DNA from: Trachythela sp. YZ-2020
Lineage: Eukaryota; Cnidaria; Anthozoa; Malacalcyonacea; Clavulariidae
Reading direction: 5' to 3'
DNA: 64,000 bases
Assembly: GCA_016169945.1 (NCBI GenBank)
Contig: JADLSH010000199.1
Coordinates: 4,140,001 to 4,204,000, forward strand
Shown here in pieces: positions 45,946 through 60,828 of the stretch. The stretch's first letter is position 1. Every line of letters starts with the position of its first letter. The notes under the pieces were generated by a model, which was not told the origin of the DNA, searched no databases, and worked only from the letters and a program-made list of their open reading frames with translations. The position numbers were made by a program, and so were the translations under genes.

Positions 45946-46268
45946 TTGTATTTTTCAGGTAGATTGATCCAACTTAACCGCAGTATCTGCAGAATTTTTA
46001 GCCTTTGTTTTGAGATCCTTTCGATATACAGCAAGTGTTCATAATACAGTAATAGTACACGTAGTATTTAGGTTTATAAATGTTCTTAATGGTATTTCCT
46101 GCTCCTGCATGTTGACTTTAAATAAAGCCGCGTTTTTAAATTGGAATGACCTTTTTTGGCGTTGAATATGACCCGGTAAAATTCTGAAAATCAAACATTT
46201 GAGCACAGTTCATAAGTATAGGTCAGTGGGTTCAACGCATAGATATCTATGGTTCAACGGTTCGCCGA

Positions 46269-46291
46269 GGCGGGAAACATTAGGCGGGAAA
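46269..46291 (+). promoter_or_regulatory. Two E2F-like sites upstream of the 155-aa gene
   Basis: GGCGGGAAA occurs at 46269-46277 and again at 46283-46291, 74-96 bp before the start codon. This is the classical E2F/DP binding core (TTTCCCGCC on the other strand). The motif is conserved in all three units of the array. Confidence 0.6.
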
Positions 46292-46364
46292 CTGTAATAA
46301 CATTTCCGTTTGCGCCTAAACACCGAAGAGGGAAGATTATTGTAAAAGTGAAGCGTTGATAAAA

Positions 46365-46832
46365 ATGCATTTTAGAGTATACTATAGAATAAAAGATCCG
46401 TTGGAAGCAAGAAAATTCGTTAACTGGGTCAAAGAAGAGTTCAAGGACTGTACAAATAAAGAAGTAGCACGGAACAAAAATGGCATTGCCTACTTCACAT
46501 GCAACACAATATCCCGCGCTGAATGTTTTCATGAAGGATACCAGGGTGCTTTTGCAAGCGGTGTTATTTCTTTCAAAAGAATTAAAACAGAACGAGGTGC
46601 CCGTAAATGGTTTAACAAGCGTGGTGTAGAAGCAAAAAGCAAGTATTACTCGACACAGTTTCACGGAAATAGTTATTTCCCGAAGAGCATCACTGCAGAC
46701 GATACTGTGTATATTGAATCAATTGATCTCGACCCTTCGCTAGGTTTAGACCTTTCAGATTACTGGAATGAACGTGCTTTTGAACCACATGGAAATATGC
46801 CAGAGGATGAACGCTTCAGCTTTGAAATATGA
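46365..46832 (+). CDS. Small conserved protein of unknown function, copy A (155 aa)
   Basis: Intronless frame starting at ATG 46365 (context AAAAATGC); the in-frame TTG nine bases upstream is not a credible start. Paralogue of the gene at 54219; they share ARNKNGIAYFTCNT, ASGVISF, RIKTERGAR, RGVE and the C-terminus RFSFEI. The protein is mixed basic/acidic, has no signal peptide or membrane helix, and looks globular and cytosolic or nuclear. I do not recognise the family. Differences between the copies leave the frame open and are mostly conservative in the core, which suggests selection on protein. Two E2F-like sites upstream hint at cell-cycle-linked expression (inference). An ATTAATT/AATATATT-rich 3' flank follows. 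Confidence 0.75.
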   Translation: MHFRVYYRIKDPLEARKFVNWVKEEFKDCTNKEVARNKNGIAYFTCNTISRAECFHEGYQGAFASGVISFKRIKTERGARKWFNKRGVEAKSKYYSTQFHGNSYFPKSITADDTVYIESIDLDPSLGLDLSDYWNERAFEPHGNMPEDERFSFEI

Positions 46833-47159
46833 ACTATATATCATTGAAGAGAACAGTACGAGAACACAGACAGTAGTTGAAATATATTAAAATTTCATAT
46901 GTTATTAATTCAATGATGATTATATTACAATATATTCACGTGTATATTGCCTAATTGTAAAATTATTGCACTTTAACCAAGAGCTGTGTCTTTAAATTTA
47001 AAATAGAACGTTTTCATACTCGTATATGCTGTGTCACTGTAAAATTTTATGAACCAAAATGCGTGATAGTCCCGCGCGATGCGTGGGGTTTTTCCTGGAA
47101 AAGGAGCATGCTTTCCGGGTATTAGTCTTTTAAAGTAGATGTTTTCACTAGTCACGTAA

Positions 47160-47469
47160 AGCCCGGTTTACAGTTCGCGCGAATACGTCGCGCGAACTGG
47201 AGAATTATTCGCGCGAATATAGCGAATTGGGTTTACACATTTTAAAATTCGCTCGAAAATTTGCAAACTTGCAAAAATCCTGGCTGTTGATTGGCTAAAC
47301 GTTAATTCGTTCGCTGGCGACTGGCGAAAGAGTTGAAAATTTTCAACTCTTTCGCCAGTCGCTGCGAATCAAGTAGAATGACGAAATTTGCCATAAATAA
47401 CCCTCGCGCATGCTCAGTGACAAATTCGCTCCTTCGTGCGACCAATTCGCGCGAACTGTAAACCGGCCC
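47160..47469. mobile_element. TAA-flanked MITE with AGCCCGGTTTACAGTTCGCGCG termini
   Basis: GCCCGGTTTACAGTTCGCGC pairs with GCGCGAACTGTAAACCGGCC; TAA at both borders. The centre has GAAAGAGTTGAAAATTTTCAACTCTTTC. It occupies the place where transporter exons 3-4 would lie in unit A. Confidence 0.87.
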
Positions 47470-48192
47470 TAAATCTATAAAGATGGCATTCTTGTACCCA
47501 GAGCCCGTCTTACCCGCGGTCAAGACCGCGATGGCTTTATCATCAGCTTTATCATAATTCGTATATTCGGCCGAGATCGTTATTACGAGTGTTCACCAGC
47601 AATTTTCAGTCGGTACAATTATTACGTCAAGGACTTTTTAAATATATTGCTTATGTCAGCATTATTTTGCAAGGCTGTCAAAACTATGTGACTATAAATG
47701 TGACCAGGGCGCTGTAAAACACAGCGTTTTTACAGCGCTGTGTTTTACAGCCTTGATGTGACTATGCTATACACAACCTCGTCCCCAGGGTCACCTTGGT
47801 GGCGGCGCAACGAAGGGAGGAGGAGATGAAGGCCATACACACAAGTTGGTTTTAAAATGCTTGTACAGTAATAAAGTAATGTCTAATATAATATAAAGTA
47901 ATATCTGTTCGTGAACGTAGGTCACCCTATAAATTATGACATATTCTATAACTCGCATACAAGTTGAATGAAATTTCTCTTATATAGCTGAGCTCATGAA
48001 TCTATTAAGGGCAAGAAGTGATAAGCCAATAAGTCAATAAGAGGTCGTCCATTTTTAAAAGCATACAGAGAGCACTGTTTTTCGATCCCCTCCCCACCCT
48101 CTCTCTCTCTTAGAGCGTACTCTTAAATGTTAAACTTCAGAAATAATGATGATGGGTTTATATAGTTCAATATCTTAAAAGCGTGCACATAC

Positions 48193-48327
48193 CCAATGTA
48201 ACGGTAATTGAAACAATCAAGCAGTTGATTAGTGCACCAACTATAGCACAAAGCAATACTGGTTTTCTTCCCGTAGCATCCGACATTGATCCATAAAGCA
48301 GGGTTGTAAAAATCGATGGTAAACATG
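48193..48327 (-). pseudogene. SLC46-type transporter exon 2, copy A (orphan)
   Basis: Near-identical to exon 2 of the intact gene at 57167-57301, with the same 135-nt length, both splice sites and an open frame with LLYGSMSDATGRKP. No exon 1, 3 or 4 is present in this unit, so it is a relic. Flanking intron sequence is also duplicated (47880-48040 with 56890-57030; 48330-49290 with 57305-58220). Confidence 0.85.
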
Positions 48328-48329
48328 CT

Positions 48330-49300
48330 AAAAAGAAACATTAATATTTTTCAAATTCTATTACAGAAACATCCTCAGAGAAATATGAAATTTCCAACAT
48401 GATGTCTACGCGATCCGATTTGTCTTGTCCGATTCTACTTTTGACGTATGTGATTTACTGGACTTGCTGACAAGATCAAGGCTATTGGCTCATACCTGTA
48501 AATATAGCTAATACTATTTTTCAAATAATAATGAATTATTAGCATGGTTTTTGTTTTCCCTAATTAAGCAAAGTTTATACTACAAACTGAATATGTCATG
48601 AGTTAATTTTTTTCACAAAACGTGTAGTGAGGGACCTTTACATTTGAAGGTTGACGTCCATTAACCAACGTATAACTTGGAACTTAACCGCATATAAATA
48701 TCACAGTAAACTTCGTTTACTAAGTTGTATAGTATCAGATCTATTGTGATGATATTCGAAAAATATGTTGCAAGCGTCATCTGATGACATCATTGACATG
48801 AAACAAAACCGAGAATCGGCCCGAAAATCGTACCTTTACACACTGCGATTTGTTAGGCCGATTTTAGATCAATTTTAATAATTGAAAGTTTTGAAACGTA
48901 CGCGGTAAGTGTTCGCGGACGTTCGCGGAGCGGGACGTTCAATTCGCGGCGGTGTTTAGTATTCTGTACAACATACCCGAGTTTGAAAGCAATCTTATTT
49001 GTGGATTTCGCGCAATTAACGCTTTTTAAATATACTGTAGATGTGTTAATATAGTTATGACATATTTGACCTAGCTCGCATGTGGTAAGTCTCATACATC
49101 CTTAAGATTTCAGGTTTACTACGCTTTGGCCATCATATCCTGTACACCACTGGAAAGAACGTAACATTCTGCACAATATTCTCGAGTTTTAAAGCAATCC
49201 TATGTGCCAAGTTTTCGCAAATGCTTTCTGAATATTAAACTTCAATAATCTGCGGTATAGAACTCGAACAAGTATGCGCAGTGTTATATATCTTAAATTA
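48330..49300. repeat. Duplicated SLC46 intron 1 segment (copy A)
   Basis: Parallels 57305-58220 with many small indels, including shared phrases CGTTTACTAAGTT, ATACCCGAGTTTGAAAGCAAT and CGAACAAGTATGCGCAGTG. It marks the right part of duplicated unit A. No gene within it. Confidence 0.8.
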
Positions 49301-49415
49301 CTCCCACAAAAGAGCTCATTTTCTTGATTTATAAACAGCTAGGAAAAAACAGCTAGGAAAAAAGTTTTGAGTGATTGAATACAGTTGAATGGAGGCCCAA
49401 TATGAGCGAGACAGT

Positions 49416-50075
49416 CAGTGGCGTGCAGACTTGTGTTCGCCAGGGGAGGCCAGCTGGAAATTTGGCGCCCCCTTGTAATATGTGTATGGTTGAGCCTCGT
49501 AGACGCGAGATCTCTAGGGGGTCTGGGGGCATGCCCCCCCGGGAAAATTTTGAAATTTACGTTTTGGGTGGCGATTTGACGGAGTTCTGAGAATTATAAA
49601 ACATCGTATAAAATAAAAATGCGCAAGAAACAACACATTCAGGAGTTTGAATAAATATATAATTCATAGAGGACTTAGTTTTTTTTTTCTTAAACAAAGA
49701 AAAGTAGACGGCGAACATTCATGAAGTAGACGGTGAACTTACCAGTGATCGTAAGCCAAATCACTTCACATTTCACAATTAACAATTTACATCCTTTGAG
49801 ATATTACAGACTGGACAGTAATGCTTGTAGTTGTAGGTAGGCTGGTGAATTTTTAATCCTCGTATAAGTCGTATTCCGACTAACAGAACTCAAGTTGTAA
49901 CAATCTCAAACTCTTTTTCTCTCGTTGGCTCATCGGATCTGACAAAATTCCAATTCGGACTAGCGCTTTTGTGTGATTTGTGCAATTTCAGCGCCCCATT
50001 TATGTTTTGGCGCCCTCTAAAAAATCTTCGCTGGGGGGATGGCCCCCCGCCCCCCCCCCTGCCAGCACGCCACTG
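49416..50075. mobile_element. MITE/DNA element with CAGTGGCGTGC termini
   Basis: CAGTGGCGTGCAGACTTG at the left pairs with CAGCACGCCACTG at the right. Inside are GGGGGCATGCCCCCC and GGATGGCCCCCCGCCCCCC subterminal phrases. About 660 bp, no intact gene. It interrupts unit A at its right edge. Confidence 0.75.
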
Positions 50076-50439
50076 GCGAGACTCAATGGCTGATGTAACA
50101 CGCTGGGTGACTTTCTCGAAGCGTAGAAGAATAATATACATATCATTAATAATAACAGACAAACGCAAACCATAACAAAGACATGACACTTGTGTTGTTG
50201 TTAACACAATCGTGCAGTCATGGACCAATATTTAATAATTAAAAATGAGAATATCATACTACGAAACGTTAGCAACTTAGATTATTTGTTAATTCGCAAT
50301 TTCGAAGATTTCGAACCTTTCACGAGAAGTTCATGATTTTGCACAAGATGCAAACTCGGACAGTTCCTGGTCCAGTAGTGCGATCGTATATGGTTGGTCA
50401 TATCATTCTTATTCTGTGGTCATATGTAGCAAAATTCAA

Positions 50440-50965
50440 GACAAAATATATGCACATATTCAACACAATATTTAACAGTTATTCTACGAACTATGTCTAC
50501 GAACAGTTATTCTACGAACGAGTCGTATATGAGCCGATAGCCGACGAGGCGCGATAGCGCCGAGTCGGCTATCAGTCATATACGACGAGAGTGAGTAGAA
50601 TAACTGTTTTATTATATACACAAGCTCTGGATCTGGATATTTCCTTTTTTCAAGTAAAACTTGAATTTCCTCTTCATTTAATTGTCCAAATCTGCCAGCC
50701 ATTTTTCTACTTTTCTCTACTAGCAGGATATGAGCTAATATCCTGCTAGCAGAGAACAAATCAGATTGCAGAATACCTCATATCCAGAGCTTGTGTATAT
50801 AATAAATGCACAGATTCAACACAATATATGCATATTCAAGAAATTTATATGCACATATTCAAGAAAATTTATATGCATATTCAAGAAATTTATATGCACA
50901 TATTCAAGAAAATTTATATGCATATTCAAGAAAATTTATATGCACATATTCATTATACGCTTTTT
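50440..50965 (+). repeat. TATGCA(CA)TATTCAAGAAAATTT tandem array, left
   Basis: Units of 22-26 bp (ATATGCACATATTCAAGAAA) at 50820-50955, with a detached unit at 50449-50470 carrying the TTCAACACAATA variant. An inverted array of the same units lies at 53388-53565. Confidence 0.85.
50500..50710 (-). pseudogene. N-terminal fragment resembling tyrosine-recombinase-like (Crypton/DUF3504) proteins
   Basis: On the minus strand from ATG at about 50702: MAGRFGQLNEEEIQVLLEKR, then KYPDPELVYIIKQLF before the frame runs into a hairpin. The short MAxRF..L..EEI opening is what I remember of cnidarian Crypton-related proteins; this is a weak match on about 20 residues. It is joined to the TCCTGCTAG repeat (50690-50803) that also occurs at 26701. 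Confidence 0.3.
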
Positions 50966-51062
50966 TTGTGTTCCGATCCTTTGTTTAGGTGTGATGCCAT
51001 AAATACTCTATTTTCTCTCTCGGAAGCCTTACTTGTGTGTCAAGCACGTTTGAATTGGTGTG

Positions 51063-51343
51063 CAGTGGCGCCGGCAAGGGGGGGGCGAGGGGGGGCGGCC
51101 GCCCCCCCAATATTTTACAGAATGGGTTTCTAGATTCGTTCAAATCTGGTGACAAAGGGGGGGGGGGGTGACGGGGTGTATAGAGAATGAACTGTGCTGC
51201 GTAGGTTTCTCTCCAAGTGCCTCCAAAACGCAGGAAATGCCATTTTAGACACCCAAAATTCAAACTTTTCCCGGGGGACCATGCCCCCGGAACCCCCTAG
51301 AATTTGTTTGCCCCCCCAAAAATAAATCCTGGCGGCGCCACTG
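51063..51343. mobile_element. MITE with CAGTGGCGCC termini, C/G-run rich
   Basis: CAGTGGCGCCGGCAAGG at the left, GGCGGCGCCACTG at the right; inside, poly-G/C runs and CATGCCCCCGGAACCCCCT. This looks like the intact form of the GGGGG-type fragments scattered through the window. Confidence 0.8.
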
Positions 51344-51419
51344 TTGGTGTGGTGTATTATTAGAGAGTGGGTGCTGTCTCATGACATATTTGTCGCTGGA
51401 TAGGAGCGACTATAGCAGT

Positions 51420-51720
51420 TTAGCAGAATCATACTAGTATACTATTGCAAATGCTGTAATTTGATTGGCTACGCTACTCGCTATCTAATTGTCGATAGAT
51501 AGCGAGTAGCGAAACAGCCATCTCCTCAGCGCGATTTTTTACGAATTTATTTCAATAAATTATGAAAAAAGTTTTGAAATACTGTTTTCTTGCTGGTTTC
51601 TACTAAAACAATTAGATTATTCGCTCTCGATTTCTATGAGATGATAGTTCATACGGGCTTCGCCCTCATCAACTATCACCTCATAGAAATCTTGAGCTCA
51701 TAATCTAATTGTTAAATAGG
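51420..51720. repeat. Two hairpins in an element remnant
   Basis: CTACTCGCTATCTAATTG / CGATAGATAGCGAGTAG (51470-51510) and GATTTCTATGAGATGATAGT / ACTATCACCTCATAGAAATC (51629-51692) form two near-perfect stem-loops. Confidence 0.65.
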
Positions 51721-52194
51721 ATCGTCCTGGCCAAAAACAGCTTTATACGTACTCCAAAAGTTTGGCTGCTTGTTGGACAACATTTGTTTACCCACATTCA
51801 TTAAGAGAACGAAGCGTCGATTTAGAACATAGTATTACTGTAATACAATAAGCGAGCTGGCTATTGTTTCGGAAAAATAACCTGGTACTCTGTTGCTGGG
51901 GATGGCCGACATCTTTAAATTGCCCTTTTAACTATTGCGTTTCTCAGAATTTTGGATGTCGGAGAGTTTCGTTTAGTGCTGTTTGTGGGACAAACTGAGG
52001 ACGTGCAATTATTCACGCTTGGTCATTCTCTCTATCCCATACATAGCCCCAGCAACTTACGTGTTTCTTTGTGGTGGGATAGGGGCGAGGGGAACATAGA
52101 GAGAGGGTGTGAATGTCTTTATTTCTCTAGGACAGGAGGCATATTATAGAGGGAGGGGGGGGCCTTATTTCATGTGACGGTATTGACAACATTC

Positions 52195-52925
52195 TGCAGT
52201 GAGTTGATTGTTTCTTGTTATAGACGGAGATAAATAACAGAAAGAGAACATCTTCTATACTGATAAAATTCGAACATTACCAAAAGAACTGTCAAGTATG
52301 GTGGGATATTGTAAACAAATTTCAGGAAAATGAACAAGCTGAGTCCCCAAACAATTGTTTCTACCACGCTTTAAATTCTCCAAATACTCAGTCTACCTCG
52401 GTAAATGCAATGTCGGATTACACGTCTCTCCCACAGTCTCACCTTTTTGTTCATCATTTGATGTTGCACTAACAATGGATACTATTGCACTAATATTGAA
52501 TAGTTTGAAAGCATGCATGTGGACCTGATTGCATTCCAGCACGAAGACTTAAAGAATTCTGATCTCATAGGAGGTAGCTGAACCTGTTTCAATCATTAAA
52601 CAGAAAGTGAAAGTAGTACAAGGCCCGCTTCTTAATCAAAATCCTCGAAGACTTTGTCGTGGCATAGATAATTGAAGCCATTTACAGTATAGCGATAATA
52701 TTGACCCTTGACAATTCGGCAGCTTGCAGGGAAGCTCGATAATAAACCAGAACATAATTATTCTGAAGCTCATTGACATTAGGGTGAGGGGATCTATATA
52801 TAAATTTCATGTTTCTTTAATTTTCTCACTTGTCCACGAGGAGTTGTCAAATTTGGTTCTATCATATCTCAATGGCATTCTGTTACGGGTGGGGTGCCAC
52901 AGGGTACAATAAATTTGGGCAAATA
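52195..52925 (+). mobile_element. Decayed non-LTR retrotransposon reverse transcriptase fragment
   Basis: Frames shift repeatedly but the order fits: a pre-RT region (WWDIVNKFQENEQAESPNN), the start of the RT domain (TIALILNSLKAC, then a remnant of the PDxIPAR motif), and at 52883 a GVPQG remnant. Not functional. Confidence 0.65.
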
Positions 52926-53387
52926 CTTAACTAATACCAGGCTAATATTGATATATACGAGCAGGGCGTAGGAACTACTAGGAAGCTCATCAATTTGAGG
53001 AAGGGGCATATGCAAGCCAAAAGGCAATCGACGTAGGGGGGTCAAAGAGCATGCCCCCTCAGAAAATTCTGAAGAATAATGCCATTTTCAGTAATTTTGG
53101 AGTGCTATTTTGGGAATTCGAAACTTTTAAAACTAAATAATCAATAATAACACTGGAGTAAACCATTAATTTCACAATTTTCCAACATTCGTTACTGCAA
53201 TATAAAACGATTGTTTGTATTGAATAATATGACTGTATAGTAAAATTACTATAGGTACTACGCCAATGCATTTTTAAGGATTCTTCAGTGGTGGGGCAAA
53301 ACTGCCAAAGGGCCCATTTTCCTTGCCCTCCCCAGGAAATTTTTAAAATTTGGGTCTCTGAAATAGCATTTCCTGCATTCTGAGAAA

Positions 53388-53565
53388 ACATGTGCATATA
53401 AATTTTCTTGAATATGTGCATATAAATTTTCTTGAATATGCATATAAATGTTCTTGAATATGCATATACATTTTCTTGAATATGTGCATATAAATTTTCT
53501 TGAATATGATTATCATATTGTGTTGAATATGTGCATATATTGTGTTGAATATGTGCATATGTTAT
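53388..53565 (-). repeat. TATGCA(CA)TATTCAAGAAAATTT tandem array, right (inverted)
   Basis: The same units as at 50820 but on the opposite strand, with TTCAACACAATA variants now at the outer edge, mirroring the left array. The two arrays bracket 2.4-3 kb. Confidence 0.85.
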
Positions 53566-53574
53566 TTTTATTAT

Positions 53575-53790
53575 TATTTTTATTTAGCTTCGCCAACTAG
53601 GGCAGGGTCACCACAACAGCATATGCCAATTACTGTGGGCCCTTTTACCTAACCCACCCTGTCAACTTTCCCTGTGGGAGGAAACCGGAGTACCCGTTTA
53701 TCAACGCATTTGTATGTCCGCGAATTTACGCATGAGAGCAAGGACCTACATGATGGTGGTGAGGACACCGAGCTCCTGATAAAATAGATT
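53575..53790 (-). mobile_element. SINE-like remnant with GGGTACTCCGGTTTCCTCCC core
   Basis: On the minus strand it holds ACGGGTACTCCGGTTTCC, the core also seen at 6720 and 28770, then GGGCCCACAGTAATTGGC. Head decayed. Confidence 0.55.
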
Positions 53791-54133
53791 GCGCGCTCAG
53801 TCCATTTTGTCATTTAATCTGTGATTTTGTATATGTCAGTGGCCTTTACCTTCTATATATATATGACTAGAAACACACAACATATAGCCCACAGAAAAGG
53901 TTGCATAAACCGCTCTAAATGAGCTCATGGAGTAATTAAAAGAATGCAAAGGCATTATACTATCATGTCAACTATATTTTATTATTGTTAAAGTGTAGTT
54001 ATTTTACTAATTTAAGAATTTTTTAGAATAGTTTTGGTTGAGTATAAAATTTGTTTATAAAAGCCGTTAAAAACCCGCAACTCCTGATCATTCACCCTGA
54101 AATTGGGCCGCTGTGGTTCATATTATATTATTA

Positions 54134-54142
54134 GGCGGGAAA
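54134..54142 (+). promoter_or_regulatory. E2F-like site upstream of the 157-aa gene
   Basis: TTAGGCGGGAAATTAA, 77 bp before the start codon. Same core and similar distance as in copy A, where it is doubled. Confidence 0.55.
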
Positions 54143-54218
54143 TTAATTGGACACCGTTTGAGACTGAACATTGAAGAGGGAAGGTAATATTGTAAAAATA
54201 TTAAAAGCGTTGGTAAGA

Positions 54219-54692
54219 ATGTATTTTCAAACATACTATAAAATCAAAGATCCGTATGCAGCAATAAAATTCGTTAACTGGATCAAAGAAGAGTTAAAGG
54301 ACTGTACCGATAAAGAAGCAGCACGGAACAAAAATGGCATTGCCTACTTCACATGCAACACACTCCGTCGCGGTGAATGTTTTGACAAAGAAAACCAATA
54401 CGTGGGTCCTATTGCAAGCGGTGTTATTTCTTTTACAAGAATCAAAACAGAACGAGGTGCTCGTAGATGGTTTCACCAGCGTGGCGTGGAAACAAGAAGC
54501 AAGAATTGCACGACCTCGTTTTACACAAGTACATTTGTTATTCCGGGAAGGGCTGCACTCTATAGTGTTTATTTTGATGAAATTCGTCACGACGACGATC
54601 AGTTTATAGGTTCAGATTACTGGCGACAACGTGCTTTTGCTCCACATGGATCTGATATGCCAGAGAAAGACCGCTTCAGCTTTGAAATATGA
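54219..54692 (+). CDS. Small conserved protein of unknown function, copy B (157 aa)
   Basis: Start chosen at ATG 54219 because it aligns with the start of copy A; an upstream in-frame ATG at 54171 would add 16 residues not present in A. Opens MYFQTYYKIKDPYAAIKFVN, with conserved blocks ARNKNGIAYFTCNT, ASGVISF, RIKTERGARRWF and the C-terminus DRFSFEI. Charged, single-domain size, no membrane segment, family unknown. It is convergent with the SLC46-type gene, about 0.7 kb from its stop codon. 3' flanks of A and B are still clearly alike (GTCCCGCGCGATGCGTGGGG). Probably expressed, given the shared promoter motif and two open copies. Confidence 0.77.
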   Translation: MYFQTYYKIKDPYAAIKFVNWIKEELKDCTDKEAARNKNGIAYFTCNTLRRGECFDKENQYVGPIASGVISFTRIKTERGARRWFHQRGVETRSKNCTTSFYTSTFVIPGRAALYSVYFDEIRHDDDQFIGSDYWRQRAFAPHGSDMPEKDRFSFEI

Positions 54693-55381
54693 ACTATATC
54701 TCGAACTATTTATTATTGAACAGTATATGTCAGAAAACAGTACGAGAATGCAGACAGTAGTTGAGTTGAAATATATTAAAATTTTACATGTTTTCAATGA
54801 TGATTATGTTACAATATAGTCACGTGTATATTGTCTAATTGTAAAATTATTGTACTGTGTCTTTAACTGTAAAATAGAACGTTTTCATACTCGTGTAGAC
54901 TGTTCACTGTAAAATATTATGAACCAAAATAGTGATAGTCCCGCGCGATGCGTGGGGATTTTCCTGGAAAAGGAGCATGCTTTCCGGGAATTAGTCTTTA
55001 TGTTTTATTGCTTTCACTAGTTTCACATAACGTCACAAATTTCTAAAATTAAGTCCGACAATTTTTGCCCGCCATTGGTGGACCAAATTGCACTTATTGT
55101 CCGTGGAAATCGCGGGCGGAATTAGTCCCAATGCCCGTACTTGGGTATTCATAAATTAACTTCATATTCTAGGCAGATTTAACCTGTACCTATATATGCC
55201 TGTACCCTGACCATAATAGAGCCAGGGCTTCCTAATTCTTAGCGGTGATTCTTAGTGGAAACCACGGAAACCATCTTTTTAAAAAACATTTGTTTATTTA
55301 TACAACTCGTGGAGTCGTGGTTATTAAAATTGAATTGTTCCCAAAGCCCGTGCTTGGGAATTCATAAATTAATTTCATATT

Positions 55382-59085
<3,704 letters not shown>

Positions 59086-60237
59086 GTCGAAATTATCGAT
59101 TTTTTACATGCGAGTAATTTAGGAGCTTTGATATAGACCAAGGAATTTTGATAAGAAATTATAAAATAGAATCACAATAGACTACTCAAACAATCATTTT
59201 GCGTATTAAGTACGTATAGATTTTGCAATCTTGAAAGCCGGAAGTTTATAGCCGTGATCTCCGATTTCATTTCAGTAGATGAGTTTCACTATCTTGCAGC
59301 AGATGGTGGTAAACAGGCAGTTAGTTATCAGAGTGAGAAAATAATGTCTTGTATTTAGTGACAAATATCAGTAAATAAAATCGAGAGAGTAGTTTAATAT
59401 ATTTGCTCCTATATCAGTGTCAGCATTTCTGATGACCGTCTGCTGCCCTGTACCTGTAAGTGTAACGCATACTGCACACTACAAACTTATTGAATGCCCT
59501 GATTAAACAAGAATACAAATATAATTAGACAAAGTTAGCTAACAAATACGTTTTTACCAAGTTTTTACTCAATTTTAGATAATTCACAAGGCATGGTGGA
59601 AAAGACGGAGTCCGGAGTCGGATTACGGAGTGAGGAGTACGGAGTACGAAGTCTATTCTCGCCCGCCCCGCGTGAAACAAAATACTATACGAGCGAGAAT
59701 AATAGGGCGGAATACAAGAACCTCTGGCAACCAGGGTGCCCATAAAGTGTAAAAGACAGAGTCTAGTTAAAAACGAATGTTAGGCTTTAAATTCAGACTA
59801 ACTGCACTTTTTTGACAGATCGTTTTAAACTTTATCCCCATCTGAAAGTGGAAAAGTCGGAGTCTGATAAAAATCGATTGCTTATCGTAAAGGAAGACTT
59901 TTTGATAGACTTCGTAGTCACTCCGCACCCCGCATTCCATATTTTCCATCATGCCTAATTCACATGCCTAGTTGGTTATACTAGGCGCGAGAATTCTAGG
60001 GGTGGGTGGAAGTGGGGGGGGGGGGCGAAGGTCCTGAAGATAATAAGCACCAAACAGATAACTCACTAAACATTATACTGTTCACACATGTAACATAAGG
60101 CTGCTATTAACCAACAAAATTTAACTTCTCAGTTCTGGCGGGATTCTCATCTTATCATAAGTCTGGTGCATGTACGGGACGACTACACAGGAATTTGATG
60201 AATAGATTGGTATCGTTATCCCAAACATCGTACCCCT

Positions 60238-60302
60238 GGCTGGGTCTAAAAAATGTATATAAATTTTCGTTCGAGTATTCCATCTACTAATACCATAACT
60301 TT
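60238..60302 (+). mobile_element. SINE tail fragment
   Basis: CCCTGGCTGGGTCTAAAAAATG, TTTTCGTTCGAGTATTCCAT. Tail of the GCAACTGCTCC SINE only. Confidence 0.7.
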
Positions 60303-60828
60303 CCTCTAAACTCAGTTTTTCCCCTTTTTTGCTTATACTTTGGACAAAAGGGACCTTCACTGGGGGGGGGGGCAAAATAGCTTGCTGGGGAGGCCAACGT
60401 GGGGGCTGGGGGGGCTTTGGCCCCTCCAGTACATTATTAAAAAATGCCATGATATTAGGGTTAGGATTAAGGTAAGAGTAAGGGTAAAAGGGCAACTCCA
60501 CCATATTGTTTCTACTGATTTGACCCACTAATTTTTAGTACATATCAGTGATTTGACCTAACTGACCTATATAATTAACCGTATATTAATGACGTCAGAA
60601 GTGGAAACTACTCCGCCATAAGGGACTGAATCTCAACAAAATTTTACTCGAAACGACGCGTTCTGCGTCGGGATAAAATTGCAGTTGAATTATAACATGT
60701 AGCTAAGACCGGAAGAATTATAATATGCATATCAAAGTATTCAACTGTTCAATCATTCATTTGTGTTTCACATATAGCCACAATAGAACTGTCTTCTGTG
60801 TAAGCAAAATAAAGAAAGGTGCACTTAA

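Noticed and set aside
46254..46664. 136-aa minus-strand frame opposite the small gene
   Set aside because: Shadow of the conserved plus-strand gene; only the plus-strand frame is conserved between both copies.
60121..60528. 135-aa Pro-rich minus-strand frame
   Set aside because: Depends on G/C runs and a SINE tail; no homologous feature recognised.
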